A stretch of 29,263 nucleotides of DNA, from the IMG/VR virus record IMGVR_UViG_3300034198_009848, positions 1-29,263 of that record; one strand, 5' to 3'. Below, one piece after another: positions 1 through 5,234 of this stretch. The notes under the pieces are model-generated. The model was given only the letters and a program-made list of their open reading frames with translations, searched no databases and had not been told where the DNA came from. Numbering within the stretch: the stretch's first letter is position 1; each line of letters starts with the position of its first letter. The DNA comes from a virus. A program made the translations under genes and the position numbers.

Positions 1-1
1 C

Positions 2-1057
2 ACAAACAATGGCCCAGGTGGTGCAGACGGTAGTGGCGTAGGTAACGTATTCGTTCCTCCCACAACCATTCAAGAAGCATTGGAACAGCGAGATACTACA
101 GTTCGTAATGCTCCACCCGGTCAAGGTAGTGCTCAAAGTCTCGGCGGTATTCCAGATAACATTATTGAGATCATGGAATCCATTGAGAATGACATCTACA
201 ACCGTAAGGATGTGCAGCAAGATATCAAAATCAAGCAGCGCGTCATTATTGGTGGCGATGGTAAGCACGAAGATGCAGTACGCCAAGGTAAGTATGACAA
301 TGTAGAAGTCCCAAGCAATGTGCTGTTAGCAGCACGTCGTTTTGCTCGTGAACTCGAACGCCTCAAGCAGGATTGCGAGCCAACATGGCAACGGGAAATG
401 TCATCTGGTCGTGTCAATGTCCAACGCGTAATTCGTGGATGTGAGATTGACAACGCGTTTGATCGATGGGAAGAAGGCAGCGATGGTACTGATATCGAAG
501 CTGTCATGCTTATCGATCGATCAGGTTCTATGGGTGGAGATAATAACGACATGCGTGCATCAGAAGCAGGCTGGGTTATTAAACGCGCTCTAGAACAAAT
601 ATCTGCCAGTACAACAATCTATGCGTTTGACGATAAAACCGAAGTAGTGTTTGATCGTAATCAACGTGCTAATAAGACATCATTACCGTTTGTATACGGT
701 TCTGGTGGCACAAATCCACATAACGCATTGGTTGCTACTGAGAGGTTGCTAAAGACCAGTCGTCGTAAAACTAAGATGATGTTCTTAATTACCGATGGCG
801 AGTTCGATCATAACAAGAATGACGATATGATCAAGCGCATGAATGCAATGGGAGTCATTACAGTTATGGTTCTTATTGCTAACCCAAAGCAGTTGGAGTA
901 CTTAGAGCGCCAGTACACAGAGGACGGATACAGTAAGCAAGGGTTGGACATGTTCCACTCTTGTACTATTCGTGGCTCTGTTACTACAGCGGCTGATTTA
1001 CTTCCGTTTGCTAAGCAAGTTGTGACTACGACCATCAGGTCAGCTATTCACGCATAA
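2..1057 (+). CDS. VWA (von Willebrand factor A) domain protein, 5' end outside window
   Basis: The reading frame is open to the left edge, so the N-terminus lies outside the window; an internal TTG at 80 is probably not the start. The C-terminal half is a VWA domain with a complete metal-ion-dependent adhesion site: DRSGSMGG (D codon at 515-517), the GGTNPH threonine loop, and ITDGE. The N-terminal part is charged and helical. In bacteria and phages such soluble VWA proteins usually pair with an AAA+ ATPase of the MoxR/CobS type, with the VWA partner resembling CobT and recruiting or remodelling a target. I therefore expect an ATPase gene just upstream, but that is inference. A strong terminator follows the stop codon, so this is the last gene of its unit. 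The domain call is firm; the function is unknown. Confidence 0.88.
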   Translation, partial: TNNGPGGADGSGVGNVFVPPTTIQEALEQRDTTVRNAPPGQGSAQSLGGIPDNIIEIMESIENDIYNRKDVQQDIKIKQRVIIGGDGKHEDAVRQGKYDNVEVPSNVLLAARRFARELERLKQDCEPTWQREMSSGRVNVQRVIRGCEIDNAFDRWEEGSDGTDIEAVMLIDRSGSMGGDNNDMRASEAGWVIKRALEQISASTTIYAFDDKTEVVFDRNQRANKTSLPFVYGSGGTNPHNALVATERLLKTSRRKTKMMFLITDGEFDHNKNDDMIKRMNAMGVITVMVLIANPKQLEYLERQYTEDGYSKQGLDMFHSCTIRGSVTTAADLLPFAKQVVTTTIRSAIHA

Positions 1058-1063
1058 CACAAC

Positions 1064-1091
1064 TGAGTGGGCGCAGAAATGCGCCCACTCA
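1064..1091 (+). terminator. Intrinsic terminator after the VWA gene
   Basis: A perfect 12-bp inverted repeat (1064-1075 with 1080-1091) closes a GAAA tetraloop, seven bases after the VWA stop codon. It is followed by TTATTAA, only a weak U-tract. The next gene starts just 25 nt downstream, so that gene needs read-through, or the hairpin may act partly as a processing or stability element. Confidence 0.8.
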
Positions 1092-1116
1092 TTATTAACA
1101 TAAAGAGAGGAGCAAC

Positions 1117-1833
1117 ATGAACCGGTCAGGTGTTAAAGACTATGCATCGGCAGAAGCATGGCTACAAGGAGCACGCTCTGTTTTCAAAACAGAACGAACT
1201 CTTAAAGAACCAGGTGTAAAGCTAGTAAGAATAAACCCAAACGCCATTGCGGTACGTATTACAGGGTGGCATGGTGGAGATTACATCGTATATAAATCAG
1301 ATGGGTCTATCATCTTGCATAGACCAAGGTTTGGATACCAATCCATTAGACGTATCTACATGGAGTACGTTCCTAACTTAAAAATGGTCGTACGCAAAGG
1401 TCACTTAGTAATTAGCCTTCCCGTTGACGGCACAACGCCAAGTAAGTTACAGAATTGTAGAAAATGTAGCGGTGTTGGTACAGTGCCTGGAACTTGTTGG
1501 GGTCCAAATGGCTGCAGTGATGAAAACTGTGAACAATACCAAGCAGTTCTAGCAGCAGCAAAAGTTGTACAAAGCTTTGACTTCATCAACGAGAGAGATA
1601 ATTGGGATAAAGCACAAGATGCTATGTGGGAAGCACGAACTCAACACAAACATCGAACGTGCATACATGGCTATACGCAATACCATCAAACACCTAAAGA
1701 ACGTGCTAAGTGTTGGAACTGTAACGGCGTAGGAAAGAAAGAATACGGTAACAAACTCAAGGGGCGTGTTTGGGATAGCCATTCACCCATTGGTATTGAT
1801 GCCAACGGTAATTACTTTGAAGTAAGTAACTAA
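1117..1833 (+). CDS. Putative zinc-binding protein with two CxxCxGxG modules
   Basis: This 238-aa protein has a strong ribosome site (GAGAGGAG) before ATG. Residues 1-105 form an apparently folded N-terminal part with no motif I recognise. The C-terminal half is rich in Cys: C114-x2-C117 within CRKCSGVG, then C127, C133, C138, C182, H184, and C199-x2-C202 within CWNCNGVG. CxxCxGxG is the repeat of the DnaJ cysteine-rich zinc domain, but here only two such modules occur, about 80 residues apart, and no J domain is visible. A structural zinc site built from the paired modules is the likely reading. It may bind protein or nucleic acid; the role is not known. Confidence 0.8.
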   Translation: MNRSGVKDYASAEAWLQGARSVFKTERTLKEPGVKLVRINPNAIAVRITGWHGGDYIVYKSDGSIILHRPRFGYQSIRRIYMEYVPNLKMVVRKGHLVISLPVDGTTPSKLQNCRKCSGVGTVPGTCWGPNGCSDENCEQYQAVLAAAKVVQSFDFINERDNWDKAQDAMWEARTQHKHRTCIHGYTQYHQTPKERAKCWNCNGVGKKEYGNKLKGRVWDSHSPIGIDANGNYFEVSN

Positions 1834-1842
1834 GGAGGAACT

Positions 1843-2037
1843 ATGTTCATAGTTAGTGACCCAGATACCCAATCAATGATTGGTGGGTTTAACACAAGTG
1901 AGGATGCGAGTAGTTTTATCGCAAAAGTAGAAGAAATGTCTAACCACAACATATTTTCCCTGGAAGTGTATGAAGTGGTTGACTCAGATGAGTGGTTGTT
2001 TGATAACATGGACAACCTAATAATGTCTAGTTGCTAG
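1843..2037 (+). CDS. Small hypothetical protein, 64 aa
   Basis: An acidic 64-aa protein with a near-ideal Shine-Dalgarno (AAGGAGGA) five bases before ATG. It begins nine bases after the previous stop and is followed closely by the next gene, whose ribosome site overlaps its stop codon. The sequence suggests a small alpha/beta fold (MFIVSDPDTQ, then a helix around SSFIAKVEEM, then a strand with LEVYEVV). I do not recognise a family. Confidence 0.75.
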   Translation: MFIVSDPDTQSMIGGFNTSEDASSFIAKVEEMSNHNIFSLEVYEVVDSDEWLFDNMDNLIMSSC

Positions 2038-2045
2038 GAGGGCAA

Positions 2046-2582
2046 ATGACAACTAATAATAGAACGAAAGAAGAGTTAGAAGGTTTTCTTACTTTTCTTA
2101 AAGAACACCCAGATGCACGTGTAAATCATTTTAAACTGTTGCGTGACACCATAAGCGTGTACAACGCGCCACAATTAGTGAAGGTAGCCGACGTGGCTGA
2201 CGTAATTAAGTGTTTATCAATACGTGACGCCATGTTGTATGTCTTTAATGAGTCAAAACCTGCTAGGGATGCTTTCTTTACGTGGTGGAACTCTAAAACC
2301 ACAGATATACAAAACTTGTCACCTTCTGACAAAGCGCCCCTGCTTTGTTTAGTGTCTGGAGTATTGTTGTTAGATAAGCAATACGAACTTGCTAAAGAAG
2401 CTGCTGAGAAAGCAATTAATTACGACGAAGAGTATACAAATTTATCAAACCTAATTCTTACAGCAATACAGATGGATGATAAATTCATGAGCACTCATGG
2501 TGCAGCTATATTCTCTGGATCTATAACTTCTACGTCTTTTAAAGAAGTACTAGGGGTAGAGAAAGAAGAAGTCGATCTATAA
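2046..2582 (+). CDS. DUF4192-like protein
   Basis: I chose the ATG at 2046 (178 aa) over a TTG at 2031 because AGGAGGG sits four nt upstream of that ATG. Two stretches resemble the actinobacterial DUF4192 family: LSIRDAMLYVF near residues 57-67, like the family's RDALL helix, and residues 98-142, which have the shape of its conserved C-terminal helices (hydrophobic LVSGVLLL, then AKEAAEKAINYDEEY, then LSNLILTAIQMD). DUF4192 proteins are common in actinobacteria and their phages and have no established biochemical role. The match is from memory of the family pattern, so it is moderately supported; the coding call is firm. Confidence 0.78.
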   Translation: MTTNNRTKEELEGFLTFLKEHPDARVNHFKLLRDTISVYNAPQLVKVADVADVIKCLSIRDAMLYVFNESKPARDAFFTWWNSKTTDIQNLSPSDKAPLLCLVSGVLLLDKQYELAKEAAEKAINYDEEYTNLSNLILTAIQMDDKFMSTHGAAIFSGSITSTSFKEVLGVEKEEVDL

Positions 2583-2601
2583 CTAAATAAGAAAGGCACA
2601 T

Positions 2602-2781
2602 ATGATCAAAAAAGTACGTGTCAGTATTCTCATAGAAGTTGATGACAGTCGCGGTATAGACCTTTTAAATCCTAGTAGTTACAATCTAACAATGCTAAGT
2701 AGCGACGGTCTCATTTTTGATATTGATTTAGATCGTAAAGGTGAAGAAGCTTTTCGACCTAAAGTTCGTATAGAGAATTAA
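2602..2781 (+). CDS. Small hypothetical protein, 59 aa
   Basis: An ATG at 2602 with GAAAGG upstream opens a 59-codon frame that runs to TAA at 2779-2781, directly before a terminator. The product begins MIKKVRVSILIEVDD and ends FRPKVRIEN, with alternating hydrophobic residues that suggest a small beta-rich fold. Position between a gene and a terminator, ribosome site and regular composition support it as real. No family is recognised. Confidence 0.68.
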   Translation: MIKKVRVSILIEVDDSRGIDLLNPSSYNLTMLSSDGLIFDIDLDRKGEEAFRPKVRIEN

Positions 2782-2785
2782 AGCA

Positions 2786-2824
2786 GAGAGGCTCTAAGGT
2801 TGCACAGTAGCCTTAGAGCCTCTC
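2786..2824 (+). terminator. Intrinsic terminator, 14-bp stem
   Basis: A perfect 14-bp inverted repeat (2786-2799 with 2811-2824) encloses an 11-nt loop, four bases after the 59-aa gene. The downstream flank ATTAGTTA is only weakly T-rich. It closes the 1117-2781 gene group. The strength of the stem makes a transcription stop or a stable 3' end likely. Confidence 0.78.
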
Positions 2825-2849
2825 ATTAGTTACGGGAATAACTACGACC

Positions 2850-2878
2850 TTGAGGAGGTACATAACTAAGTCTATCTG
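2850..2878 (+). promoter_or_regulatory. Candidate promoter for the 2952 gene group
   Basis: The 127-nt gap after the terminator (2825-2951) is the likely place for a new promoter. TTGAGG at 2850-2855 and TATCTG at 2873-2878 are separated by 17 nt and resemble sigma-70-type -35 and -10 boxes, though the -10 is poor. The call rests on spacing and context only. Confidence 0.25.
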
Positions 2879-2951
2879 ACTTAATGTGTGACTCCCTCAA
2901 AACAATACAAATACCTTCCAAATTGGCGGGAACAGTGACTGAGGAGCACTA

Positions 2952-3212
2952 ATGAAAATACACGATACTTTGCTAGCAACAGTTATGTATCTAGAGACCT
3001 ATGAATTTCCAGAAGAAGTCTGGCTAGACTTTAAAGACACAGTTAGAGACGAAGATGGTTTTCCAGAACATGAGGAAGACATTCGTTTTGAGTACGCTGA
3101 AGAATTCTATGAGTGGTTGAATGAAAACTTTGAGAATGACTCAAGGATTATTAAAACTTCCAGTGATAAAATTCTTAATGGAGAAGCCGGAGACATTGAA
3201 TGGGAGCTATGA
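2952..3212 (+). CDS. Small acidic hypothetical protein, 86 aa
   Basis: ATG at 2952 is preceded by GAGGAG. The 86-aa product is strongly acidic, with many Asp and Glu residues and aromatic residues between them (EYAEEFYEWLNENF), predicting helices. Acidic phage proteins of this size often bind host proteins or mimic DNA, but nothing specific supports that here. The next gene starts inside its stop codon (ATGA), indicating translational coupling. Confidence 0.72.
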   Translation: MKIHDTLLATVMYLETYEFPEEVWLDFKDTVRDEDGFPEHEEDIRFEYAEEFYEWLNENFENDSRIIKTSSDKILNGEAGDIEWEL

Positions 3213-3400
3213 CAAAAAGTAAGCCCAACACAAACAAACCGTCAACCTTTACATTCGGTTGGTGTGGAGGATGGCCTAATGAGGTAGACCATGAAAGTTG
3301 CCCAAAATCTTATGTAACTGCTACAGAAAGCGCGAACCATAAACCAGGGGATACGGTTACTTGTGGTTGCGATTGCCATAAAAAGTCTGTGGTAAAATAA
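3209..3400 (+). CDS. Small Cys-rich hypothetical protein, 63 aa
   Basis: The ATG at 3209 overlaps the previous stop as ATGA; an in-frame ATG at 3200 is the alternative. The 63-aa product has a Lys/Thr-rich start, then two spaced cysteines (GWCGGW and ESCPKS) and a C-terminal CGCDCHKK. The four or five Cys plus His could bind one zinc ion. I recognise no family. A 15-bp hairpin begins three bases after its stop. Confidence 0.66.
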   Translation: MTKSKPNTNKPSTFTFGWCGGWPNEVDHESCPKSYVTATESANHKPGDTVTCGCDCHKKSVVK

Positions 3401-3402
3401 AC

Positions 3403-3448
3403 AGATATTGGCTGAAGACGTTATCTCCTTTCACTTCAGCCAATATCT
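3403..3448 (+). other. Hairpin immediately upstream of the tRNA
   Basis: A perfect 15-bp inverted repeat (3403-3417 with 3434-3448) with a 16-nt loop lies between the stop at 3400 and the tRNA, which begins two bases later. There is no U-tract. It could be a terminator, or a processing or stability element at the 5' side of the tRNA precursor. The structure is certain on sequence; the role is inferred. Confidence 0.6.
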
Positions 3449-3449
3449 A

Positions 3450-3522
3450 ACCCCCATAGCTCAGTGGATAGAGCGAAACACTTCTAATGTTAAGGTCGCT
3501 GGTTCGAATCCAGCTGGGGGTA
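3450..3522 (+). tRNA. tRNA-Arg (anticodon UCU)
   Basis: A full cloverleaf can be drawn by hand. The acceptor stem is ACCCCCA (3450-3456) with TGGGGGT (3515-3521), the D stem GCTC/GAGC (3459-3462 with 3471-3474) and the T stem GCTGG/CCAGC (3498-3502 with 3510-3514) with loop TTCGAAT. The anticodon loop is CTTCTAA with TCT at 3483-3485, reading AGA and probably AGG. The anticodon stem has four pairs plus an A-A mismatch at its outer pair. The discriminator base is A at 3522 and CCA is not encoded. The tRNA may supplement a codon used more by the phage than by its host. Confidence 0.93.
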
Positions 3523-3523
3523 C

Positions 3524-3618
3524 AAATAGGTGAGGCAGCTGAAGGTGCAAGAAATCTAAGTCGGTTATTCGCAAAAGTACTGTACTGTCCTTCTGCCGCC
3601 TATTTTCAATAGGAGGCA
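3524..3618 (+). promoter_or_regulatory. Leader RNA with two mutually exclusive hairpins over the HicA-like gene's SD
   Basis: Proximal fold: TGCC (3594-3597) pairs GGCA (3615-3618) and CCTATT (3599-3604) pairs AATAGG (3608-3613), with a 3-nt loop. This buries the AGGAGG ribosome site of the gene starting at 3621. Distal fold: AAATAGG (3524-3530), GGCAG (3534-3538) and AAGG (3542-3545) pair CCTATTT (3599-3605), CTGCC (3593-3597) and CCTT (3589-3592), which frees the ribosome site. The same pyrimidine strand is used in both, so only one can form. This is the layout of a translational switch. The distal 5' arm starts right after the tRNA, so tRNA processing might influence it. Ligand and family are unknown. 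Confidence 0.6.
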
Positions 3619-3620
3619 CT

Positions 3621-3911
3621 ATGAAAAATAATAAACCAGGGGTATTTGCGCTTGCAATGATCTCCCCTAATAAAGAAATAAGAAGAGTTGTGCGTGAGTT
3701 AGATCGCGCAGGTTTTGAATGCACTAAAAAAGGTAACAAGCACATAAAGATTAAGAACCTAAAGACGGGGCAACAAGCAACCATTCCATCTACACCAGCT
3801 GGTAATGGTCGTCAACGGGAAAACATGTACATGACTCTACGTCAAATAGGGTTTGACGTGTCTATATTTAAGGGCACGTCTACAAAGAAAAAGGAGCAAT
3901 CAAATGGGTGA
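3621..3911 (+). CDS. HicA-like (YcfA/DUF1874-type fold) protein
   Basis: The 96-aa protein starts at ATG 3621 behind AGGAGG. Its core matches the HicA mRNA-interferase pattern: an N-terminal helix EIRRVVRELDRAGFE, a basic strand KKGNKHIKIKN carrying the His expected at the catalytic position, a TIPSTP strand, and a C-terminal helix ENMYMTLRQIGFDV. HicA toxins are small dsRBD-fold RNases normally paired with HicB. The following 60-aa protein does not look like HicB, so this copy is orphan or serves another role. It is about 25 residues longer than a minimal HicA, with N- and C-terminal extensions. Translation may be controlled by the leader RNA upstream. Confidence 0.7.
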   Translation: MKNNKPGVFALAMISPNKEIRRVVRELDRAGFECTKKGNKHIKIKNLKTGQQATIPSTPAGNGRQRENMYMTLRQIGFDVSIFKGTSTKKKEQSNG

Positions 3912-4086
3912 AAAATATCCAACAGTAGAAACAATAATTAATCACACCAATGATTTAATTGCAAGTATTTGTGATTTAATTATGGCTGAAGCGCGTAAAG
4001 ACGCTGTACCTCAGCATATGTACGTAGGTATCAGCCGTCTGCAAGAAATAATTGATCAAGTTAAATCAAATAAAATTGAGGTTTAA
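3904..4086 (+). CDS. Small helical hypothetical protein, 60 aa
   Basis: The ATG at 3904 lies eight nt after AGGAG and overlaps the HicA-like gene by eight bases, so translation is probably coupled. The 60-aa product is mainly helical (TVETIINHTNDLIASICDLI, then ISRLQEIIDQVK). It lacks the HicB RNase H-like strand pattern and any ribbon-helix-helix signature I can see, so I do not call it an antitoxin, although its position would allow that. Confidence 0.65.
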   Translation: MGEKYPTVETIINHTNDLIASICDLIMAEARKDAVPQHMYVGISRLQEIIDQVKSNKIEV

Positions 4087-4574
4087 TGGTTAACACTTTT
4101 TTACCTGATGAGAATTTTTATGTTTCAGCTACAATTCTTGACTACAAACGTCTAGGAAAACAACGGGTAGAGGCAATACAAATTCTTAAAGCCAACCTAG
4201 GCTACACCGTAGGTTGGGTCAACCACCCAGCTGCAAAAATGTGGAAAGGCTACGAAACAGCTTTATGTATGTATGGGTTAGAAATGTGCTATGAATGGAA
4301 AAATAGAGGTTACAAAGACACCTGTAAAGATAAATTTATGGACTTTTTAACGGAAGCATTAAAACTTAGTAACGGGGAAGTTATATATCCAGATTGGATT
4401 AAAAACCAAGATGTAATTGACTCTCATAGATCTAACTTGCTTCGTAAAGACCCTGAGTACTACGGTAAATTTGGTTGGGATGTTGAAGATAACCTTCCCT
4501 ATCTGTGGCCTACCGATTTAAAACAACAACCAGCGTTAGTTATAGAACGCTCAATAGTAAAGGAAATAGGTTAA
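4086..4574 (+). CDS. Pyr_excise / MSMEG_6728-family protein
   Basis: The 162-aa protein begins MVNTFLPDENF and continues with DYKRLGKQRVEAIQIL, GWVNHPAAKMWKGYE and CMYGLEMCYEWKNRGYKDT. These are the conserved blocks of the family seen in actinobacteria as MSMEG_6728-like, related to the Pfam group that contains T4 endonuclease V (pyrimidine dimer DNA glycosylase). In T4 the N-terminal Thr exposed after Met removal is the nucleophile; here Thr is at position 4, so glycosylase activity cannot be assumed. The start ATG overlaps the previous stop (TAATG). A role in DNA repair or nucleic acid processing is inferred from the family. Confidence 0.8.
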   Translation: MVNTFLPDENFYVSATILDYKRLGKQRVEAIQILKANLGYTVGWVNHPAAKMWKGYETALCMYGLEMCYEWKNRGYKDTCKDKFMDFLTEALKLSNGEVIYPDWIKNQDVIDSHRSNLLRKDPEYYGKFGWDVEDNLPYLWPTDLKQQPALVIERSIVKEIG

Positions 4575-4575
4575 A

Positions 4576-4869
4576 ATGGCAAAAGTAACATTAAGTAGTA
4601 TGACAAGCATACAAGTAACTTATGACATGCAAGAACCAACATTAGCTGACGTACGTAAGTTTGTAGAACTTGCAGATAAATTGGGAGTTCCCGATGATAC
4701 CTATCTTTTAGACTGTGTATTGTCGTTAGATGTTCCTACAGTATCCGTTGAGTTAATATCGTGTGGAGAACACGTACCTGGTCACGATGACGTTAATGAT
4801 ATCCTCGTGTATACACATAATTGTAAATCAGAATTAGAAGAACGTCAGTTAGCTGAAGACACCCTTTAA
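4576..4869 (+). CDS. Hypothetical protein, 97 aa
   Basis: The ATG at 4576 follows the previous stop by one base, with AAAGGAAA about ten nt upstream. The 97-aa acidic product starts with a beta-like segment (VTLSSMTSIQVTYDM), then a helix (LADVRKFVELADKLG), then strands ending near VELISCGEH. It is the last plus-strand gene before the convergent terminator. No family is recognised. Confidence 0.75.
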   Translation: MAKVTLSSMTSIQVTYDMQEPTLADVRKFVELADKLGVPDDTYLLDCVLSLDVPTVSVELISCGEHVPGHDDVNDILVYTHNCKSELEERQLAEDTL

Positions 4870-4877
4870 CAAATAAC

Positions 4878-4909
4878 AATAGCCCCCGGCCTTATGGTCG
4901 GGGGCTATT
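4878..4909. terminator. Bidirectional terminator between convergent gene blocks
   Basis: A 14-bp stem (4878-4891 with 4896-4909, one G-T wobble) with a TTAT loop and a run of C/G pairs. The plus side runs into TTTGTTTG and the minus side into TTGTTATTTG. It sits nine bases after the last plus-strand stop and faces the minus-strand genes, so it can stop both transcripts. Confidence 0.88.
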
Positions 4910-4919
4910 TGTTTGTGTT

Positions 4920-4942
4920 GGGCCATACTTGGGCCCTTTTTT
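4920..4942 (+). terminator. Second, tandem terminator
   Basis: GGGCC (4920-4924) pairs GGCCC (4932-4936) around a 7-nt loop, followed directly by six T residues. This short hairpin backs up the larger terminator for plus-strand transcripts and touches the 3' end of the first minus-strand gene. Confidence 0.55.
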
Positions 4943-5153
4943 ACTTGTATGCAGGCTGGTAGTTGCCGTGCTTGTTATATTCACCATTTATATTTGACGT
5001 AGGTACACTTGACGGAGTGCGTGTGCCTCTAATGGAACCTACAAGTCCGGATAGAAAATCAAGTTTTTTCTCTATAGTAATTAAACGAAGAGATACATCC
5101 AGCATTCCTTCTAATGCTGAAAGACGTTCATCCATATCATCATAACTAACCAT
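4941..5153 (-). CDS. Small coiled-coil-like hypothetical protein, 70 aa
   Basis: The last minus-strand gene before the convergent terminator. Its first half is a heptad-like helix (MDERLSALEGMLDVSLRL, then ITIEKKLDFLSGLVG). The tail is rich in Asn, Thr, Pro and Tyr and probably disordered. GAGG lies about nine nt before ATG. It probably forms an oligomeric helix; no family is recognised. Confidence 0.62.
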   Translation of the reverse strand: MVSYDDMDERLSALEGMLDVSLRLITIEKKLDFLSGLVGSIRGTRTPSSVPTSNINGEYNKHGNYQPAYK

Positions 5154-5155
5154 TT

Positions 5156-5221
5156 TTAATCCTCGTCATCTTCATACATAGGTGTACTCATTGGTTGATT
5201 CCACCAGGGGTCACGTTCCAT
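5156..5221 (-). CDS. Possible 21-aa micro-ORF
   Basis: Between the ribonucleotide reductase and the next gene, an ATG at 5221 has AGAGGAAG about eight nt upstream, overlapping the reductase stop codon. The frame gives 21 residues starting MERDPWWNQPM and ending with a run of Asp and Glu. Spacing fits a gene slot in this compact block, but the short length makes it uncertain. Confidence 0.35.
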   Translation of the reverse strand: MERDPWWNQPMSTPMYEDDED

Positions 5222-5234
5222 AATGCACTTCCTC

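Noticed and set aside
2884-2952. 22-codon ORF ending in TAATG at the start of the 86-aa gene
   Set aside because: The only good ribosome site is about 25 nt upstream, too far away, and the composition is not distinctive. The final TAATG overlap may be chance.
3524-3618. Resemblance of AGGTGAGGC to the start of the M-box magnesium riboswitch
   Set aside because: Only that short element matches. The other conserved M-box segments could not be found and the downstream gene is not a magnesium transporter.
3904-4086. HicB antitoxin for the HicA-like gene
   Set aside because: The protein is short and helical, and shows neither the HicB RNase H-like strand order nor a DNA-binding tail.
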